DNA of 64,000 bases from Mycobacterium ostraviense (GCF_002705925.1 NZ_NKRE01000001.1:810838-874837); one strand, 5' to 3'; positions 1-9,283 are shown, counted from the stretch's first letter. A program made the numbers and translations. The notes: generated by a model from the sequence alone, not told the origin.

Positions 1-498
1 CAACGTCTGCCCGGCGACAGGCATCGACGAATCCAGGTCGTTGAGTTCTCGGATCCGTTCGACAACCTGACGCACCGGCGTATCGGGCGCGACCCGGGCC
101 GCCACGTCCTGCAACGACTCGCCGGCCGCTACTCGCACCACGGCAAGCCGGTCTGGCACGCCAGCCGACGAATCCGCGGAATTGCTGTTGACCAGCTCCC
201 CGAAATGCGCCATCAGGCCCAGCCACAGCGTGATCATCCCGGCGAGCACCGCCAGACCCACCGTGGTCGCCACCGAGACGGGACGCCTGCGATGCGGAGC
301 CGCCGAGGTCGCTAGGCCAGTGCCCTGGTAGCGCAGCGGCGCGCCGCCCGGCCGGCACGGTGCCGGCCGCCGCGGTGCCGTACCGCCCTGGGCCCCAAGA
401 GGCTCACGAAGAGGCCTGTAGACCGGCCTGTTAACCGGCCTGTTGACCGGCAGGGGCACGCCACGGGTACGCGTCGGGAATGCCTGCATGAGTGTCAT
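1..498 (-). CDS. chiZ: ChiZ-like LysM cell-wall protein (Rv2719c homologue), C-terminus cut by window edge
   Basis: Reading from an ATG at 498 behind a GGAGGA ribosome site, the frame stays open to the window edge, so the last residues are missing. It has a basic, proline-rich cytoplasmic N-terminus, one membrane segment (about residues 75-95, [20 protein letters not shown]) and then an external LysM-like domain (motif [17 protein letters not shown]). Known: M. tuberculosis ChiZ is a DNA-damage-induced cell-wall hydrolase that slows division. It is divergent from lexA, and two LexA-like boxes and a RecA-NDp promoter lie upstream, so dual SOS control is expected. A second ATG at 489 is possible. 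Identification rests on remembered similarity and synteny with lexA and is strong. Confidence 0.88.
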   Translation of the reverse strand, partial: MTLMQAFPTRTRGVPLPVNRPVNRPVYRPLREPLGAQGGTAPRRPAPCRPGGAPLRYQGTGLATSAAPHRRRPVSVATTVGLAVLAGMITLWLGLMAHFGELVNSNSADSSAGVPDRLAVVRVAAGESLQDVAARVAPDTPVRQVVERIRELNDLDSSMPVAGQTL

Positions 499-522
499 GT
501 TCGTTCCTCCGCCCGAGATTTG

Positions 523-538
523 TCGCTCATGTGTTCGA
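523..538 (-). promoter_or_regulatory. Probable LexA box 1 of chiZ
   Basis: Read leftward the site is TCGAACACATGAGCGA. It matches the mycobacterial SOS box TCGAAC-N4-GTTCGA perfectly in the left half and at 4 of 6 positions in the right half. It lies about 25 bp before the chiZ start. Confidence 0.55.
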
Positions 539-546
539 CACTCTAG

Positions 547-562
547 TCGATAGTGTGTTCGA
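547..562 (-). promoter_or_regulatory. Probable LexA box 2 of chiZ
   Basis: Read leftward the site is TCGAACACACTATCGA: a perfect left half-site and 4 of 6 in the right half. Its centre lies 24 bp from that of the first box, which would suit cooperative LexA binding. Confidence 0.5.
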
Positions 563-600
563 TTGCCGAACATCCGATCGAAGCGTGTCGCGCGACCAAA

Positions 601-623
601 ACCCTAGACCGTGCCACCGACAA
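601..623 (-). promoter_or_regulatory. RecA-NDp (PafBC-type) promoter of chiZ
   Basis: Read leftward the site is TTGTCGGTG, 8 bases, then TAGGGT. This fits the published RecA-independent DNA-damage promoter (TTGTCRGTG-N8-TAnnnT). The same architecture occurs before recA at 21139-21161, which supports the call. Confidence 0.85.
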
Positions 624-754
624 GGCCGGTCGGTCGCCATCGCTGCCATGAGGCACTGGATACCCGATCGCGCGAATAGTTACGCGTTTGTAATTCAGCA
701 CCTCAGCGGGTCAGCCAGGCTCGGATGGACTAGAACTGGGCTAGGACTGGCTAG

Positions 755-824
755 TAGGACTGGCTAGGACTGGCTAGGACTGGCTAGGACTGGCTAGGAC
801 TGGCTAGGACTGGCTAGGACTGGC
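755..824. repeat. 10-bp tandem repeat, 7 units (left block)
   Basis: Seven perfect head-to-tail copies of TAGGACTGGC, preceded by degenerate copies from about 727. The right block at 1029-1068 has the same unit, and a 196-bp element separates the two. The array sits in the intergenic region between chiZ and lexA. Unit number may vary between strains. Confidence 0.95.
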
Positions 825-1020
825 TAGGAGGGTGGTGTTTTTCGCGTGGCGTTGACCCGATAGTCGGGCGTGATCGGTGAGAATGGTTGGGTGAGTTTGG
901 GTTTGACGCCGAAGCAGGCGGAACCTGAGCTAGGAAGCACTCACGACGACACAGGCCCTGCCCAACAGCCCAACCGGTCAACCAGCGTCCCCGCAATGGC
1001 CGTAAAACACCACCCTCCTA
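825..1020. mobile_element. 196-bp MITE-like element with 17-bp perfect inverted repeats
   Basis: The ends TAGGAGGGTGGTGTTTT (825-841) and its exact reverse complement (1004-1020) enclose 162 bp, and both outer flanks are the same 10-bp repeat array. A short rightward GTG frame from 891 runs past the right end. No transposase domain is visible. I infer a non-autonomous inverted-repeat element, perhaps an internally deleted insertion sequence. I cannot name the parent family, and no clear target duplication is seen, so the exact boundaries are uncertain. Confidence 0.7.
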
Positions 1021-1028
1021 GGGCAGGT

Positions 1029-1068
1029 TAGGACTGGCTAGGACTGGCTAGGACTGGCTAGGACTGGC
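1029..1068. repeat. 10-bp tandem repeat, 4 units (right block)
   Basis: Four perfect copies of TAGGACTGGC continue the array of 755-824 beyond the inverted-repeat element. The block ends about 35 bp before the lexA SOS box. Confidence 0.95.
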
Positions 1069-1103
1069 CTAGAACGGCCGCCAAGCCAGCCGTGACACAC
1101 CGG

Positions 1104-1119
1104 TCGAACACATGTTTGA
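1104..1119 (+). promoter_or_regulatory. LexA box (SOS box) of lexA
   Basis: TCGAACACATGTTTGA differs from the consensus TCGAAC-N4-GTTCGA at one position and lies 33 bp before the lexA start. As I recall, it equals the known M. tuberculosis lexA box. It implies autorepression. Confidence 0.9.
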
Positions 1120-1151
1120 TTCTCAGGCGCCGTCGGGTTACATTCAGTGCC

Positions 1152-1832
1152 ATGAGCGACAGCAATGCATCCTCAGTCGGTTCCGTGGACCCCGCACTCA
1201 CCGAGCGGCAGCGCACCATCTTGAACGTCATCCGCACCTCGGTCACCGACCGAGGGTATCCTCCCAGCATCCGCGAGATCGGCGATGCCGTCGGTCTCAC
1301 GTCGACCTCGTCGGTAGCCCACCAACTGCGCGTTCTGGAGCGCAAGGGCTATCTGCGGCGTGACCCGAACCGCCCGCGTGCGGTCGACGTCCGCGGTGTC
1401 GAAGACGTCGTGACACCGGCGGCGGTCACCGAGGTCGCCGGCTCGGACGCGCTGCCCGAGCCCACCTTTGTCCCGGTCCTCGGGCGCATCGCGGCCGGCG
1501 GCCCGATCCTTGCCGAGGAAGCCGTCGAAGACGTGTTCCCGCTGCCGCGCGAGCTCGTCGGCGAGGGGACGCTGTTCCTGCTCAAGGTCGTCGGTGACTC
1601 GATGGTCGAAGCCGCGATCTGCGACGGCGACTGGGTGGTCGTGCGACAGCAGAACGTTGCCGACAACGGCGACATCGTCGCGGCGATGATCGACGGCGAG
1701 GCCACCGTCAAGACCTTCAAACGCGCAGGCGGTCAGGTGTGGCTGATGCCCCACAATCCGGCCTTCGACCCGATACCAGGCAACGACGCAACGGTGCTGG
1801 GCAAGGTCGTCACGGTGATCCGCAAGATATAG
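1152..1832 (+). CDS. lexA: LexA repressor of the SOS response
   Basis: A 226-residue repressor. The N-terminal winged helix (about residues 15-75, [12 protein letters not shown]... [17 protein letters not shown]) binds the SOS boxes. The C-terminal S24 peptidase domain carries the Ala115-Gly116 self-cleavage bond, Ser150 (GDSM) and Lys187 (ATVKTF). Activated RecA triggers self-cleavage and derepresses recA, chiZ and lexA itself. I chose the ATG at 1152 because the family domain starts just after it. An in-frame ATG at 1092 would overlap the SOS box and is unlikely. No strong ribosome site is visible. Confidence 0.97.
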   Translation: MSDSNASSVGSVDPALTERQRTILNVIRTSVTDRGYPPSIREIGDAVGLTSTSSVAHQLRVLERKGYLRRDPNRPRAVDVRGVEDVVTPAAVTEVAGSDALPEPTFVPVLGRIAAGGPILAEEAVEDVFPLPRELVGEGTLFLLKVVGDSMVEAAICDGDWVVVRQQNVADNGDIVAAMIDGEATVKTFKRAGGQVWLMPHNPAFDPIPGNDATVLGKVVTVIRKI

Positions 1833-1845
1833 GGCCGAGCGGTCA

Positions 1846-1864
1846 CCCGGCAGACATCGCCGGG
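1846..1864. terminator. Possible stem-loop between convergent lexA and Rv2721c homologue
   Basis: CCCGGC-AGACATC-GCCGGG forms a 6-bp perfect GC stem with a 7-base loop in the 42-bp gap between two converging genes. There is no U-tract, as is usual for mycobacterial hairpins, so function is inferred from position only. Confidence 0.4.
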
Positions 1865-1874
1865 CGCCGGATTT

Positions 1875-4127
1875 CTAGTCCGCTTTGATGAAACCGTTGG
1901 CTTGGGCGGCTTCCTCGCTGGCGAACCAGATTTCGGCGAGCGTGTCGTAATAGAGCGCACTGCTGGGCGTGTAATACAAGCCGAACCGGGCACTGGCTTT
2001 GATCGGATATCCCTCTGGCGCCTGGTATGGGTCGTGGTCCAGCGGCATGTGGATAGTCGGCCGCACGGCCGGGCCGGGCCCGGATGCAACCGTGGGCGTG
2101 AGAACCGATTCCGGCGCTTGCGGCTCAGCGTCGGGCTCTGCGGCAGCGTGGCGCCCCGTCCTCCCCTGAGGTGCTGAAACCTCCGGGACGACTTCCGGGA
2201 ACGCCTCCGGAGCGACCTCCGCGTAGCCGGGCTCGGCATCGGTGGAGGCAGCGCGCGGGGCGAAAGCATCCGGGAAGGCGGCATCGGCAACCGCGGTCTC
2301 CGGGACGGCTACCTCGGGACCCGCCGCCTCTGGAACCGCTGCTTCCGGCGCATATGTTTCTGGTACCACGGGTTCCCCGGTCACGGTTTCTAGAACGTCG
2401 GGCTCGGGAACCGCCGACTCCGCAAGGTCGGCGCGGGTCACGATGGGTGTCGGCGTGGTATCCACCGCGTCGGGATTTTCTTCGTCAAACTCGAAGCCCA
2501 TATCCGACGCGCGCAGTACATCGCCGCCGTATTCGCCACTGTCACCGCCATATTCGTCGATACCAGCGCCGGTCGCGGCGCCCCGTCGCCAGCTGACCCG
2601 CGACGCTGCCCCGGCATCCGGACCGCGATGTTCCTGCAGATGCTGGTCGTCAGCCGGGAAGTCTTCGGAGCCGAAATCGATATCGTCGTGCGGCCAGCGC
2701 CCGCCTACGGCGTCGTAGCCGGCGTCCACATCGCGATCCTGCTCGTGTTCGTATGCCTCGTACGCGGCGGGTTGGCCGGTGCGCCGCCGGCGCACGCCCA
2801 ACACGACCAACACGAACATCACAATCAGCAGCACGACGGGGACCACAGCCACCAACCACCACCAGTGCCAGGTGAACTTCTTGCCGTGCGATGGAGCCGC
2901 CGAGGTACTGGGCTGGTTCTGTCCGGACACCTGCAGCCCCGATAGCAAGGGCGCCAGGTTCGCCGGGTCGGTGGTGAATGTGTTGCTCGCGCGGTTCCAG
3001 GACACCTTGCCGCCGGTGAACTTCTGCGACACCACGTCGCCGTCGACGGTCTGGTCGGCGACCGGCGCACCGAGTTTGCCGGTAGCACCTTTGAGCTTGT
3101 CCCAGGCGGCTTTCATCGCTCCGCGCACCACAAAGGCGCCGTGATCAGGGGTCCAGAAGATCACCGGCTTGTCCGCGGCGGAGAACGCCGCGATCCGGCT
3201 GGCCGGCGTGATGCCGCCGTCGGACTCGTTGGCGATGGGGAAACCAAGGTCGCTGCTGACCGGACCGCCCAGCGACTCGTATTTGGCCAGGATCGCGCCC
3301 TCCACGGCGTTCGCGCCGGTGGCGGGACTGAAGAAGATCTTGCCGCCGACAAAGTCCTGGGCGATACCGTCACCGCCGATCGGGTACGGCGCGCCCTTCT
3401 TGGCGCCCAACGGGCCGGCGGCGCCGCCGGCGGCGCGCCAGGCCATGTTGATGGCGGCGGTGGGGTCGAGCGCCACCTGCAAGCCCTTCAGCTGATCGGC
3501 CAATACCGCCGGGTTGGTGGTGAAATCTTTGGTCTTCTTGTTCCAGGAGACTTCGCCGCCGGTGAACTTCTGGGATACGACGTCGCCGTCGTAGGTTTCA
3601 TCGGCGACCGGGGCGCCCAGCACGCCCCCAGAGCTGCCGAGCTTGTCCCACGCGGCGTTCATCGCGCCGCGCACCACGAAGGCGCCATGGTCGGGCGTCC
3701 AGAAAATCACCGGGTTGTCGCTGGCAGAAAAGGTGCTCACCCGACTGTCGGGGCCGGCAAGGCCGGGAACCTCGTTGATGGTGGGAAATCCCAAATCACT
3801 GTCGGCCGGCCCTCCCAGCGCCTCATATTTTGCCAACACCGGGCCGTACAGATATTTGGCACCCGTATCCGTGGTGTAAAACATCTTGCCGCCGTCGAAG
3901 TCCAGGCCGAAGCCATCCCCGACGGGATAGACGTCACCCTTCCGGGCGCCGAGCGTCGATGTCTCGCCCCCCGCCTTCTCCCACGCAGCCATCATGGCGG
4001 CTTCCGCGTCACCTATCGGGGACGCTGCCGCAGTAGGCGCCAGCAGCCCGACAGCCAGCACTGTAGCCGCCATGCTGAGTACCGCACGCCCGACCAGCCT
4101 GCTCAATTGACCTCTCTGCCCGTTCAC
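1875..4127 (-). CDS. Secreted/membrane-anchored LGFP-repeat protein with C-terminal sunset-like domain (Rv2721c homologue)
   Basis: About 750 residues from a GTG at 4127; the frame is open further upstream but only this start places a signal peptide at the N-terminus (SMAATVLAVGLLAPTAAA). Next come two blocks of LGFP-type repeats (LGFPTINE, LGFPIANE, GAFVVRGAM), which in actinobacteria are thought to anchor proteins to the cell wall. A tryptophan-led membrane helix follows (about residues 430-455, then RRRR), then a long acidic, Pro/Glu/Ala-rich segment. A C-terminal block (YYTPSSALYYDTLAEIWFAS) resembles the small sunset domain seen in ArfC-like proteins. The repeats would lie outside and the acidic tail inside. 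Function is unknown. Confidence 0.85.
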   Translation of the reverse strand: MNGQRGQLSRLVGRAVLSMAATVLAVGLLAPTAAASPIGDAEAAMMAAWEKAGGETSTLGARKGDVYPVGDGFGLDFDGGKMFYTTDTGAKYLYGPVLAKYEALGGPADSDLGFPTINEVPGLAGPDSRVSTFSASDNPVIFWTPDHGAFVVRGAMNAAWDKLGSSGGVLGAPVADETYDGDVVSQKFTGGEVSWNKKTKDFTTNPAVLADQLKGLQVALDPTAAINMAWRAAGGAAGPLGAKKGAPYPIGGDGIAQDFVGGKIFFSPATGANAVEGAILAKYESLGGPVSSDLGFPIANESDGGITPASRIAAFSAADKPVIFWTPDHGAFVVRGAMKAAWDKLKGATGKLGAPVADQTVDGDVVSQKFTGGKVSWNRASNTFTTDPANLAPLLSGLQVSGQNQPSTSAAPSHGKKFTWHWWWLVAVVPVVLLIVMFVLVVLGVRRRRTGQPAAYEAYEHEQDRDVDAGYDAVGGRWPHDDIDFGSEDFPADDQHLQEHRGPDAGAASRVSWRRGAATGAGIDEYGGDSGEYGGDVLRASDMGFEFDEENPDAVDTTPTPIVTRADLAESAVPEPDVLETVTGEPVVPETYAPEAAVPEAAGPEVAVPETAVADAAFPDAFAPRAASTDAEPGYAEVAPEAFPEVVPEVSAPQGRTGRHAAAEPDAEPQAPESVLTPTVASGPGPAVRPTIHMPLDHDPYQAPEGYPIKASARFGLYYTPSSALYYDTLAEIWFASEEAAQANGFIKAD

Positions 4128-4418
4128 CAAGCCTCCCAGCCGATGCCCTGCCCGCGCCGCGAGCTGGCGGATTTCCCACCTGTGGGCCGTCCCCCAGCTA
4201 CGTTCCGCATCGTCGCCGGGCCCGCATAACTTTGCTCTAGCGAACGACAAATGCGAAGTCAAATCGTAAATATTCCGAAAACGGATACCCAGCTGATTCC
4301 GAAATGATGCCGGGTCGCGTGCGTGTCGCGAGGAACCGGAACTCGGCCCACACCGGTTGTACGCTACCGTGCCCGAGAGCCCAGCCCGACTGACCCCACG
4401 AGAGGATACCCAGCTGAC

Positions 4419-5597
4419 ATGGGTGTTTCCGTAGTTGTCTGGGTCCTCACGATCGTCATGATCACGGCCCTGATGCTGGTGGATTACGTCTTCCACGTAC
4501 GACATACGCACGGCCCGACGCTACGGGGGTCCGCACTCTGGTCGGCGATGTTCATCGGCATCGCCGTCCTATTCGGTATCGCGGTGGCCGTCTTCGGCAG
4601 CGCCGTCATGGCAATCGAGTACTTCGCGAGCTACCTGAGCAACGAGGCCCTGTCCGTCGACAACCTGTTCGTGTTTCTGGTGATCATCAGCAGCTTCGGG
4701 GTTCCGCGGGTCGCTCAGCAGAAGGTGCTGTTGTTCGGTATCGCGTTCGCGCTCGTCGCACGCACCGGATTCATCCTGCTGGGAGCCGCGCTCATCGACA
4801 ACTTCAACTGGGCGTTCTACGCGTTCGGCTTGGGTCTGCTGGTCATGGCGGGCAACCTCGCCAAACCGGAACAGCCCGAAACCCGCGGTGACAACCTGAT
4901 CCTGCGGCTGGCCAACCGATTCCTGCGGACATCCCCGGACTACAACAGCGACCGATTGTTCGTCGTCGAAAACGGCAAGCGGGTGATGACGCCGCTGCTG
5001 CTGGTCATGATCGCGATCGGCGGCAGCGACGTGCTGTTCGCGTTCGATTCCGTGCCGGCGCTGTTCGGGCTGACCCAGAATGTCTACCTGGTGTTCGCCG
5101 CGACCGCCTTCTCGCTGTTGGGGCTGCGCCAGTTGTACTTCCTGATCGACAATCTGCTGGACCGGCTGATCTACCTGTCCTACGGGCTGGCCGCGATCCT
5201 GGGCTTCATCGGCGTGAAAATGATGTTGGAAGCGTTGCACGACAACAACATTCCCTTCATCAACGACGGCAGGCCGGTGCCGATCGTAGAGATCACGACC
5301 GCGACGTCGTTGACGGTGATCGTCGCCGTCCTGCTCATCACCACCGTGGCGTCGTTGTTGTCGGCGCGCGGCCGCAGGCAAAACGCCGTCGCCCGGGCAC
5401 GCCGGCACGCACTGGAATATCTCGACCTGCATTACGAGGCGGATCCGGCCGAACGCGAGAAGATCTTCGCGGCGCTGCTGGCCGCCGAACACGAGATCGA
5501 CTCGCTCTCAACAAGTTATCGCGCACCGACCAAGCAGGAAGAAGAGCTGACGGCGCTGTTGCGCAGCGCCCACGACGCACACGAAGCGCACGGATGA
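4419..5597 (+). CDS. TerC-family integral membrane protein (Rv2723 homologue)
   Basis: 392 residues with about nine hydrophobic helices. The TerC signature is visible: NEALSVDNLFVFLVI near residue 70 and a second acidic motif GGSDVLFAFDSVPALFGLT around 195, both intramembrane aspartate motifs proposed to bind metal ions. Family members are linked to tellurite resistance and to Mn2+ export. The ATG at 4419 is preferred because it starts directly before the first helix; an in-frame ATG at 4323 would add 32 polar residues. The C-terminal 70 residues are charged and cytoplasmic. It is divergent from the LGFP gene across about 290 bp and converges on fadE20. Confidence 0.9.
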   Translation: MGVSVVVWVLTIVMITALMLVDYVFHVRHTHGPTLRGSALWSAMFIGIAVLFGIAVAVFGSAVMAIEYFASYLSNEALSVDNLFVFLVIISSFGVPRVAQQKVLLFGIAFALVARTGFILLGAALIDNFNWAFYAFGLGLLVMAGNLAKPEQPETRGDNLILRLANRFLRTSPDYNSDRLFVVENGKRVMTPLLLVMIAIGGSDVLFAFDSVPALFGLTQNVYLVFAATAFSLLGLRQLYFLIDNLLDRLIYLSYGLAAILGFIGVKMMLEALHDNNIPFINDGRPVPIVEITTATSLTVIVAVLLITTVASLLSARGRRQNAVARARRHALEYLDLHYEADPAEREKIFAALLAAEHEIDSLSTSYRAPTKQEEELTALLRSAHDAHEAHG

Positions 5598-5612
5598 GCC
5601 GCGAAGGCGGCT
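5597..5612. terminator. Hairpin at the convergent TerC/fadE20 junction
   Basis: AGCCGC-GAAG-GCGGCT is a perfect 6-bp stem with a 4-base loop. It overlaps the stop codon of the TerC gene and ends two bases inside the fadE20 stop region. It could serve both converging genes. No U-tract. Confidence 0.5.
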
Positions 5613-6771
5613 AGACACCCAGACCGCGGCCGATGATCTCCTTCATGATTTCGGTCGTGCCGCCGTAAATGGTCTGCACCCGCGCGTCGAGAAAGGCGCG
5701 GGCGACCGGGTATTCGCGCATGTAGCCGTAACCGCCGTGCAGCTGCAGGCAGCGGTCGTTCAAGTACACCTGCTTCTCGGTGGAATACCACTTGGCCATG
5801 GCGGCCTGCTCGACCGTCAGCTTGCCTTCGAGGTGCAGGGCGATGAACTCGTCGACCATGATCCGCACCACGGTGGCCTCGGTGGCCAGCTCGGCCAGCA
5901 CGAAACGGTTGTTCTGGAAGCTGCCGATCGGCTTGCCGAAAGCCTTGCGTTCCCTGACGTATTGCAGCGTCTGCTCCAGTACCGCCTCCATCCCGGCGGC
6001 CGCCATGATGGCGATCGAGATGCGTTCCTGCGGCAAGTTCCGCATCAGATAGATGAATCCCATGCCTTCTTCGCCGAGCAGATTTTCGACCGGAACCTTC
6101 ACATCGGTGAACGACAGTTCGGCGGTGTCTTGCGCGTCCAGCCCGATCTTGTCCAGGTGGCGACCGCGTTCGAACCCCGGCATCCCGCGCTCGACCACGA
6201 GCAGCGAAAAGCCCTGCGCACCCTTCTCGGGGTCGGTCTGGGCGACCACGATCACCAGGTCGGAGTTGATCCCGTTGGTGATGAATGTCTTCGAGCCGTT
6301 CAGCACGTAGTGATCACCGTGCTTGACCGCGCGAGTCTTGATGCCCTGCAGGTCACTACCGGTTCCCGGCTCGGTCATCGCGATGGCCGTGATCAACTCG
6401 CCGCTGCAGAACTTCGGCAACCAGCGCTGCTTCTGCTCTTCGGACGTCAGCGCCAGCAGATAGGGCGCCACGACGTCATTGTGCAGCCCGAAGCCGATGC
6501 CGCTGTAGCGTCCGGCGCTGGTCTCCTCGGTGATGATCGTGTTGTACCGGAAGTCGGGGTTACCGCCGCCGCCGTACTCCTCGGGCACCGCCATGCCGAG
6601 GAAACCCTGCTTGCCGGCCTCCTGCCACACCCCACGGTCGACGATCTTGGCCTTTTCCCATTCATCGTGGTACGGCGCCACGTGGCGGTCCAGAAAGGCC
6701 CGGTAGGACTCGCGAAACAAGTCGTGCTCGGGCTCGAAAAGCGTGCGCTGGTACTTGATGGCACTGCCCAT
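5611..6771 (-). CDS. fadE20: Acyl-CoA dehydrogenase FadE20
   Basis: 386 residues, which I recall as the same length as M. tuberculosis FadE20, starting at an ATG 8 bp after a GGAGG site. It contains the acyl-CoA dehydrogenase signatures: AMTEPGTGSDLQGIKT in the FAD-binding middle domain and QLHGGYGYMREYPVAR plus the C-terminal TIYGGTTEIMKEII. Reaction: alpha,beta-dehydrogenation of an acyl-CoA in beta-oxidation, with FAD passing electrons to ETF. The exact chain length is not known. A palindrome of TetR-operator type lies 41 bp upstream. Confidence 0.95.
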   Translation of the reverse strand: MGSAIKYQRTLFEPEHDLFRESYRAFLDRHVAPYHDEWEKAKIVDRGVWQEAGKQGFLGMAVPEEYGGGGNPDFRYNTIITEETSAGRYSGIGFGLHNDVVAPYLLALTSEEQKQRWLPKFCSGELITAIAMTEPGTGSDLQGIKTRAVKHGDHYVLNGSKTFITNGINSDLVIVVAQTDPEKGAQGFSLLVVERGMPGFERGRHLDKIGLDAQDTAELSFTDVKVPVENLLGEEGMGFIYLMRNLPQERISIAIMAAAGMEAVLEQTLQYVRERKAFGKPIGSFQNNRFVLAELATEATVVRIMVDEFIALHLEGKLTVEQAAMAKWYSTEKQVYLNDRCLQLHGGYGYMREYPVARAFLDARVQTIYGGTTEIMKEIIGRGLGV

Positions 6772-6811
6772 GAATAACCTCCGGCGAAGCGAACTCTGCT
6801 GCCCAACATAT

Positions 6812-6829
6812 ACCAACCAGCCGGTTGGT
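6812..6829 (-). promoter_or_regulatory. Likely TetR-family operator of fadE20
   Basis: ACCAACCAGCCGGTTGGT is a nearly perfect 18-bp palindrome (one mismatched pair at the centre). It sits 41 bp before fadE20, as expected for a TetR-type repressor of fatty-acid degradation. The regulator gene is not in the window. Confidence 0.6.
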
Positions 6830-6926
6830 CGGCAGCCGCCGACGGTCTGGTGCCTCAATCGGCGAGCAGGTCAGTGGGCGGGTCGCGCTAGCTGGCCACC
6901 GCGCATGCGACACGCCGTGGCGCAAC

Positions 6927-8360
6927 TCAACGGACGGCGAACTCCTGCAGGTGCCCGGCCAACGTCACCGGAACCCGCGCTTTGATCCGGGTGCCATGCG
7001 CGCTGTGCTCCTCGTGCTGGACGCGCCCGTCGGAGTGCAGGCGGGCTACCAGGTCGCCACGGTCGTAAGGGATTACGACGTCCACGGCGGCGTCGGTGGG
7101 AGCTACCAGCTCGGCCATCCGCCGCCGCAGCGCGTCGACACCGTCCCCGGTGCGGGCCGAGACGAATACCGCGCCGGGCAGCGCGTGACGCAGTTTGGCC
7201 AACGCCAGATCGCTGGCCGCGTCGATCTTGTTGACCACCAACAGTTCCGGCGGCGCGTCGGCCCGGTGATCGGCGATCACTTCGGAGATCACCTGACGCA
7301 CCGCGTTGATCTGGGCCAGCGGGTTCGCGTCAGCGCCGTCGACGACATGCAGCAGCAGATCCGCGTCGACGACCTCTTCCAGGGTGGAGCGGAACGCTTC
7401 CACCAGCTGGGTGGGCAGGTGCCGGACGAAGCCGACGGTGTCGGTGAGCAGGAATCGGCCCGGCCGGCCCGAACCGTCACCGAACTCCGCGCGCCGGGTG
7501 GTGGGTTCCAGCGTCGCGAACAGCGCGTCCTGCACCAGCACCCCGGCCCCGGTCAGCGCGTTGAGCAGGCTGGACTTGCCGGCATTGGTGTAGCCCACGA
7601 TGGCGATCGATGGCAGGTCGCTGTGCACCCGGCGGCTGCGCCGGGTGTCGCGGGCCTGCTTCATGTCCTTGATCTCGCGTCGCAGCTTGGCCATCCGCTC
7701 GCGGATGCGGCGCCGGTCGGTCTCGATCTTGGTTTCACCGGGACCGCGCAGACCCACTCCGCCGCCGCTGCCGCCGGCGCGGCCACCGGCCTGCCGCGAC
7801 ATCGACTCGCCCCAGCCCCGCAGCCGCGGCAACATGTACTCCATCTGGGCCAGCGACACCTGGGCCTTGCCCTCCCTGCTGGTGGCATGCTGGGCGAAGA
7901 TGTCGAGGATCAGCGCGGTGCGGTCGATGACCTTGACCTTGACTGCCTTCTCCAGCGCGGTCAGCTGGGCTGGAGAAAGCTCTCCGTCGCAGATAACGGT
8001 ATCGGCTCCGGTCGCCACGACGATCCCGCGGAGGTCGGCCGCCTTGCCGGAGCCAATGTAGGTCGACGGGTCCGGGCGGTCGCGGCGCTGGATGATTCCT
8101 TCCAGTACCTGGGAGCCGGCGGTTTCTGCAAGCGCCGCCAATTCCGCCATGCTGGCCTCGGTGTCAGCGGCGCTGCCCTCGGTCCAGACGCCTACCAACA
8201 CCACGCGCTCCAGGCGCAGCTGGCGGTACTCGACCTCGGAGATGTCGGCCAACTCGGTCGACAACCCCGCGACCCGGCGCAGCGCCGACCTGTCCTCGAG
8301 GGCAAGTTCGCCGGTGCTGGGCTCCAACGGATCTTGATGGGGAAATTCGGGATATGTCAT
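6927..8360 (-). CDS. hflX: HflX, ribosome-associated GTPase
   Basis: 477 residues from ATG 8360; a TTG two codons earlier is possible. The N-terminal HflX domain (IIQRRDRPDPSTYIGSGK) precedes a coiled glycine-rich linker (GPGETKIETDRRRIRERM) and the GTPase domain: G1 GYTNAGKSS, G3 DTVGF, G4 NKID. HflX splits stalled 70S ribosomes and, in mycobacteria, has been tied to macrolide tolerance and to growth in low oxygen. It is the last gene of the leftward group dapF-hflX, after a 46-bp gap. Confidence 0.95.
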   Translation of the reverse strand: MTYPEFPHQDPLEPSTGELALEDRSALRRVAGLSTELADISEVEYRQLRLERVVLVGVWTEGSAADTEASMAELAALAETAGSQVLEGIIQRRDRPDPSTYIGSGKAADLRGIVVATGADTVICDGELSPAQLTALEKAVKVKVIDRTALILDIFAQHATSREGKAQVSLAQMEYMLPRLRGWGESMSRQAGGRAGGSGGGVGLRGPGETKIETDRRRIRERMAKLRREIKDMKQARDTRRSRRVHSDLPSIAIVGYTNAGKSSLLNALTGAGVLVQDALFATLEPTTRRAEFGDGSGRPGRFLLTDTVGFVRHLPTQLVEAFRSTLEEVVDADLLLHVVDGADANPLAQINAVRQVISEVIADHRADAPPELLVVNKIDAASDLALAKLRHALPGAVFVSARTGDGVDALRRRMAELVAPTDAAVDVVIPYDRGDLVARLHSDGRVQHEEHSAHGTRIKARVPVTLAGHLQEFAVR

Positions 8361-8406
8361 AGGCAATTAGCAATAGTGCACGCTGTATCGGTGTCGTGCA
8401 CCTCAA

Positions 8407-9276
8407 TTAACGCTGTTGGGCGCGCCACCATTCCCCGCTGACTTCACCGTTGGCCACCAGCACCGACGGGCCACGCAGGAAGCTGGTGGCATCGGTGACG
8501 GTCACCGTGACCGCACCGCCGGGCACCCGCACGGTGAGCGTGCCGGTCTCGGCCCCGGCGCCGGCCAGCGCGGCGACGGCGGCGGCGACCGTCCCAGTGC
8601 CGCAGGAACGGGTCTCACCCACCCCTCGCTCATGGACCCGCATGCTGACCACGCCGTCGACCGGAGCCGTCAGCACCTCGACGTTGACCCCGTCGGGGAA
8701 CTGCTCCGGGTCGAAGCTCACCGGCGCCGCAACGTCCAAAGCCGCCAGTTCCGCACCGGTCAACCGGGGATCGAGGCACGCCAGGTGCGGGTTGCCCACA
8801 TCGACGGCCAGGCCGGAAAACCGCCGACCCCCGACGGCAGCGGTCCCCGTGCCGATCCGGTTGGCCTTGCCCATATCGACGGTGACGTCGGCGTTGCTTG
8901 CATCGACGCTGTGTACGATGACCGGGCGCGGGCCGGCCAATGATCCGACGACGAACTCGTCTCGGTGCTCCAGACCGCTGGCACGCAGGTAGTGGGCGAA
9001 CACCCGCACGCCGTTGCCGCACATCTGCGCCACCGAGCCGTCGGCGTTGCGGTAGTCCATGTACCAGTCGGCCGCACCGACGCCGTCAGGTAGCCGGTCG
9101 AGCACACCGGCGGCCACCGCGGCCTCGGCGATGGTGACCCGCAGCACCCCGTCGGCGCCCAGTCCCCGGCGGCGGTCACACAAGGCGGCGACCTGGCCAG
9201 CGCCGAGCGACAGCTGCGCCTTGATGTCGGGCAGCAGCACGAAGTCGTTCTCGGTGCCGTGGCCCTTGGCGAACAT
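8407..9276 (-). CDS. dapF: Diaminopimelate epimerase
   Basis: 289 residues from ATG 9276, the length I recall for M. tuberculosis. It interconverts LL- and meso-diaminopimelate, the precursor of lysine and of peptidoglycan cross-links. Both active-site cysteines are seen: MCGNGVR (about residue 87) and the later ETRSCGTGT (about 226). The frame is open further upstream, but homology begins at [12 protein letters not shown]. It follows miaA by 7 bp and is probably translated from the same mRNA. Confidence 0.96.
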   Translation of the reverse strand: MFAKGHGTENDFVLLPDIKAQLSLGAGQVAALCDRRRGLGADGVLRVTIAEAAVAAGVLDRLPDGVGAADWYMDYRNADGSVAQMCGNGVRVFAHYLRASGLEHRDEFVVGSLAGPRPVIVHSVDASNADVTVDMGKANRIGTGTAAVGGRRFSGLAVDVGNPHLACLDPRLTGAELAALDVAAPVSFDPEQFPDGVNVEVLTAPVDGVVSMRVHERGVGETRSCGTGTVAAAVAALAGAGAETGTLTVRVPGGAVTVTVTDATSFLRGPSVLVANGEVSGEWWRAQQR

Positions 9277-9283
9277 CACCAGA

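Noticed and set aside
755..1068. CRISPR-like array
   Set aside because: Repeats are contiguous 10-mers with no spacers; a simple tandem repeat interrupted by an inverted-repeat element.
1092..1151. Upstream ATG of lexA
   Set aside because: The added 20 residues would be encoded by the SOS box itself and are not in the family.
6825..8441. 538-codon rightward open frame
   Set aside because: Antisense to hflX; no recognisable domain and shadow-like composition.
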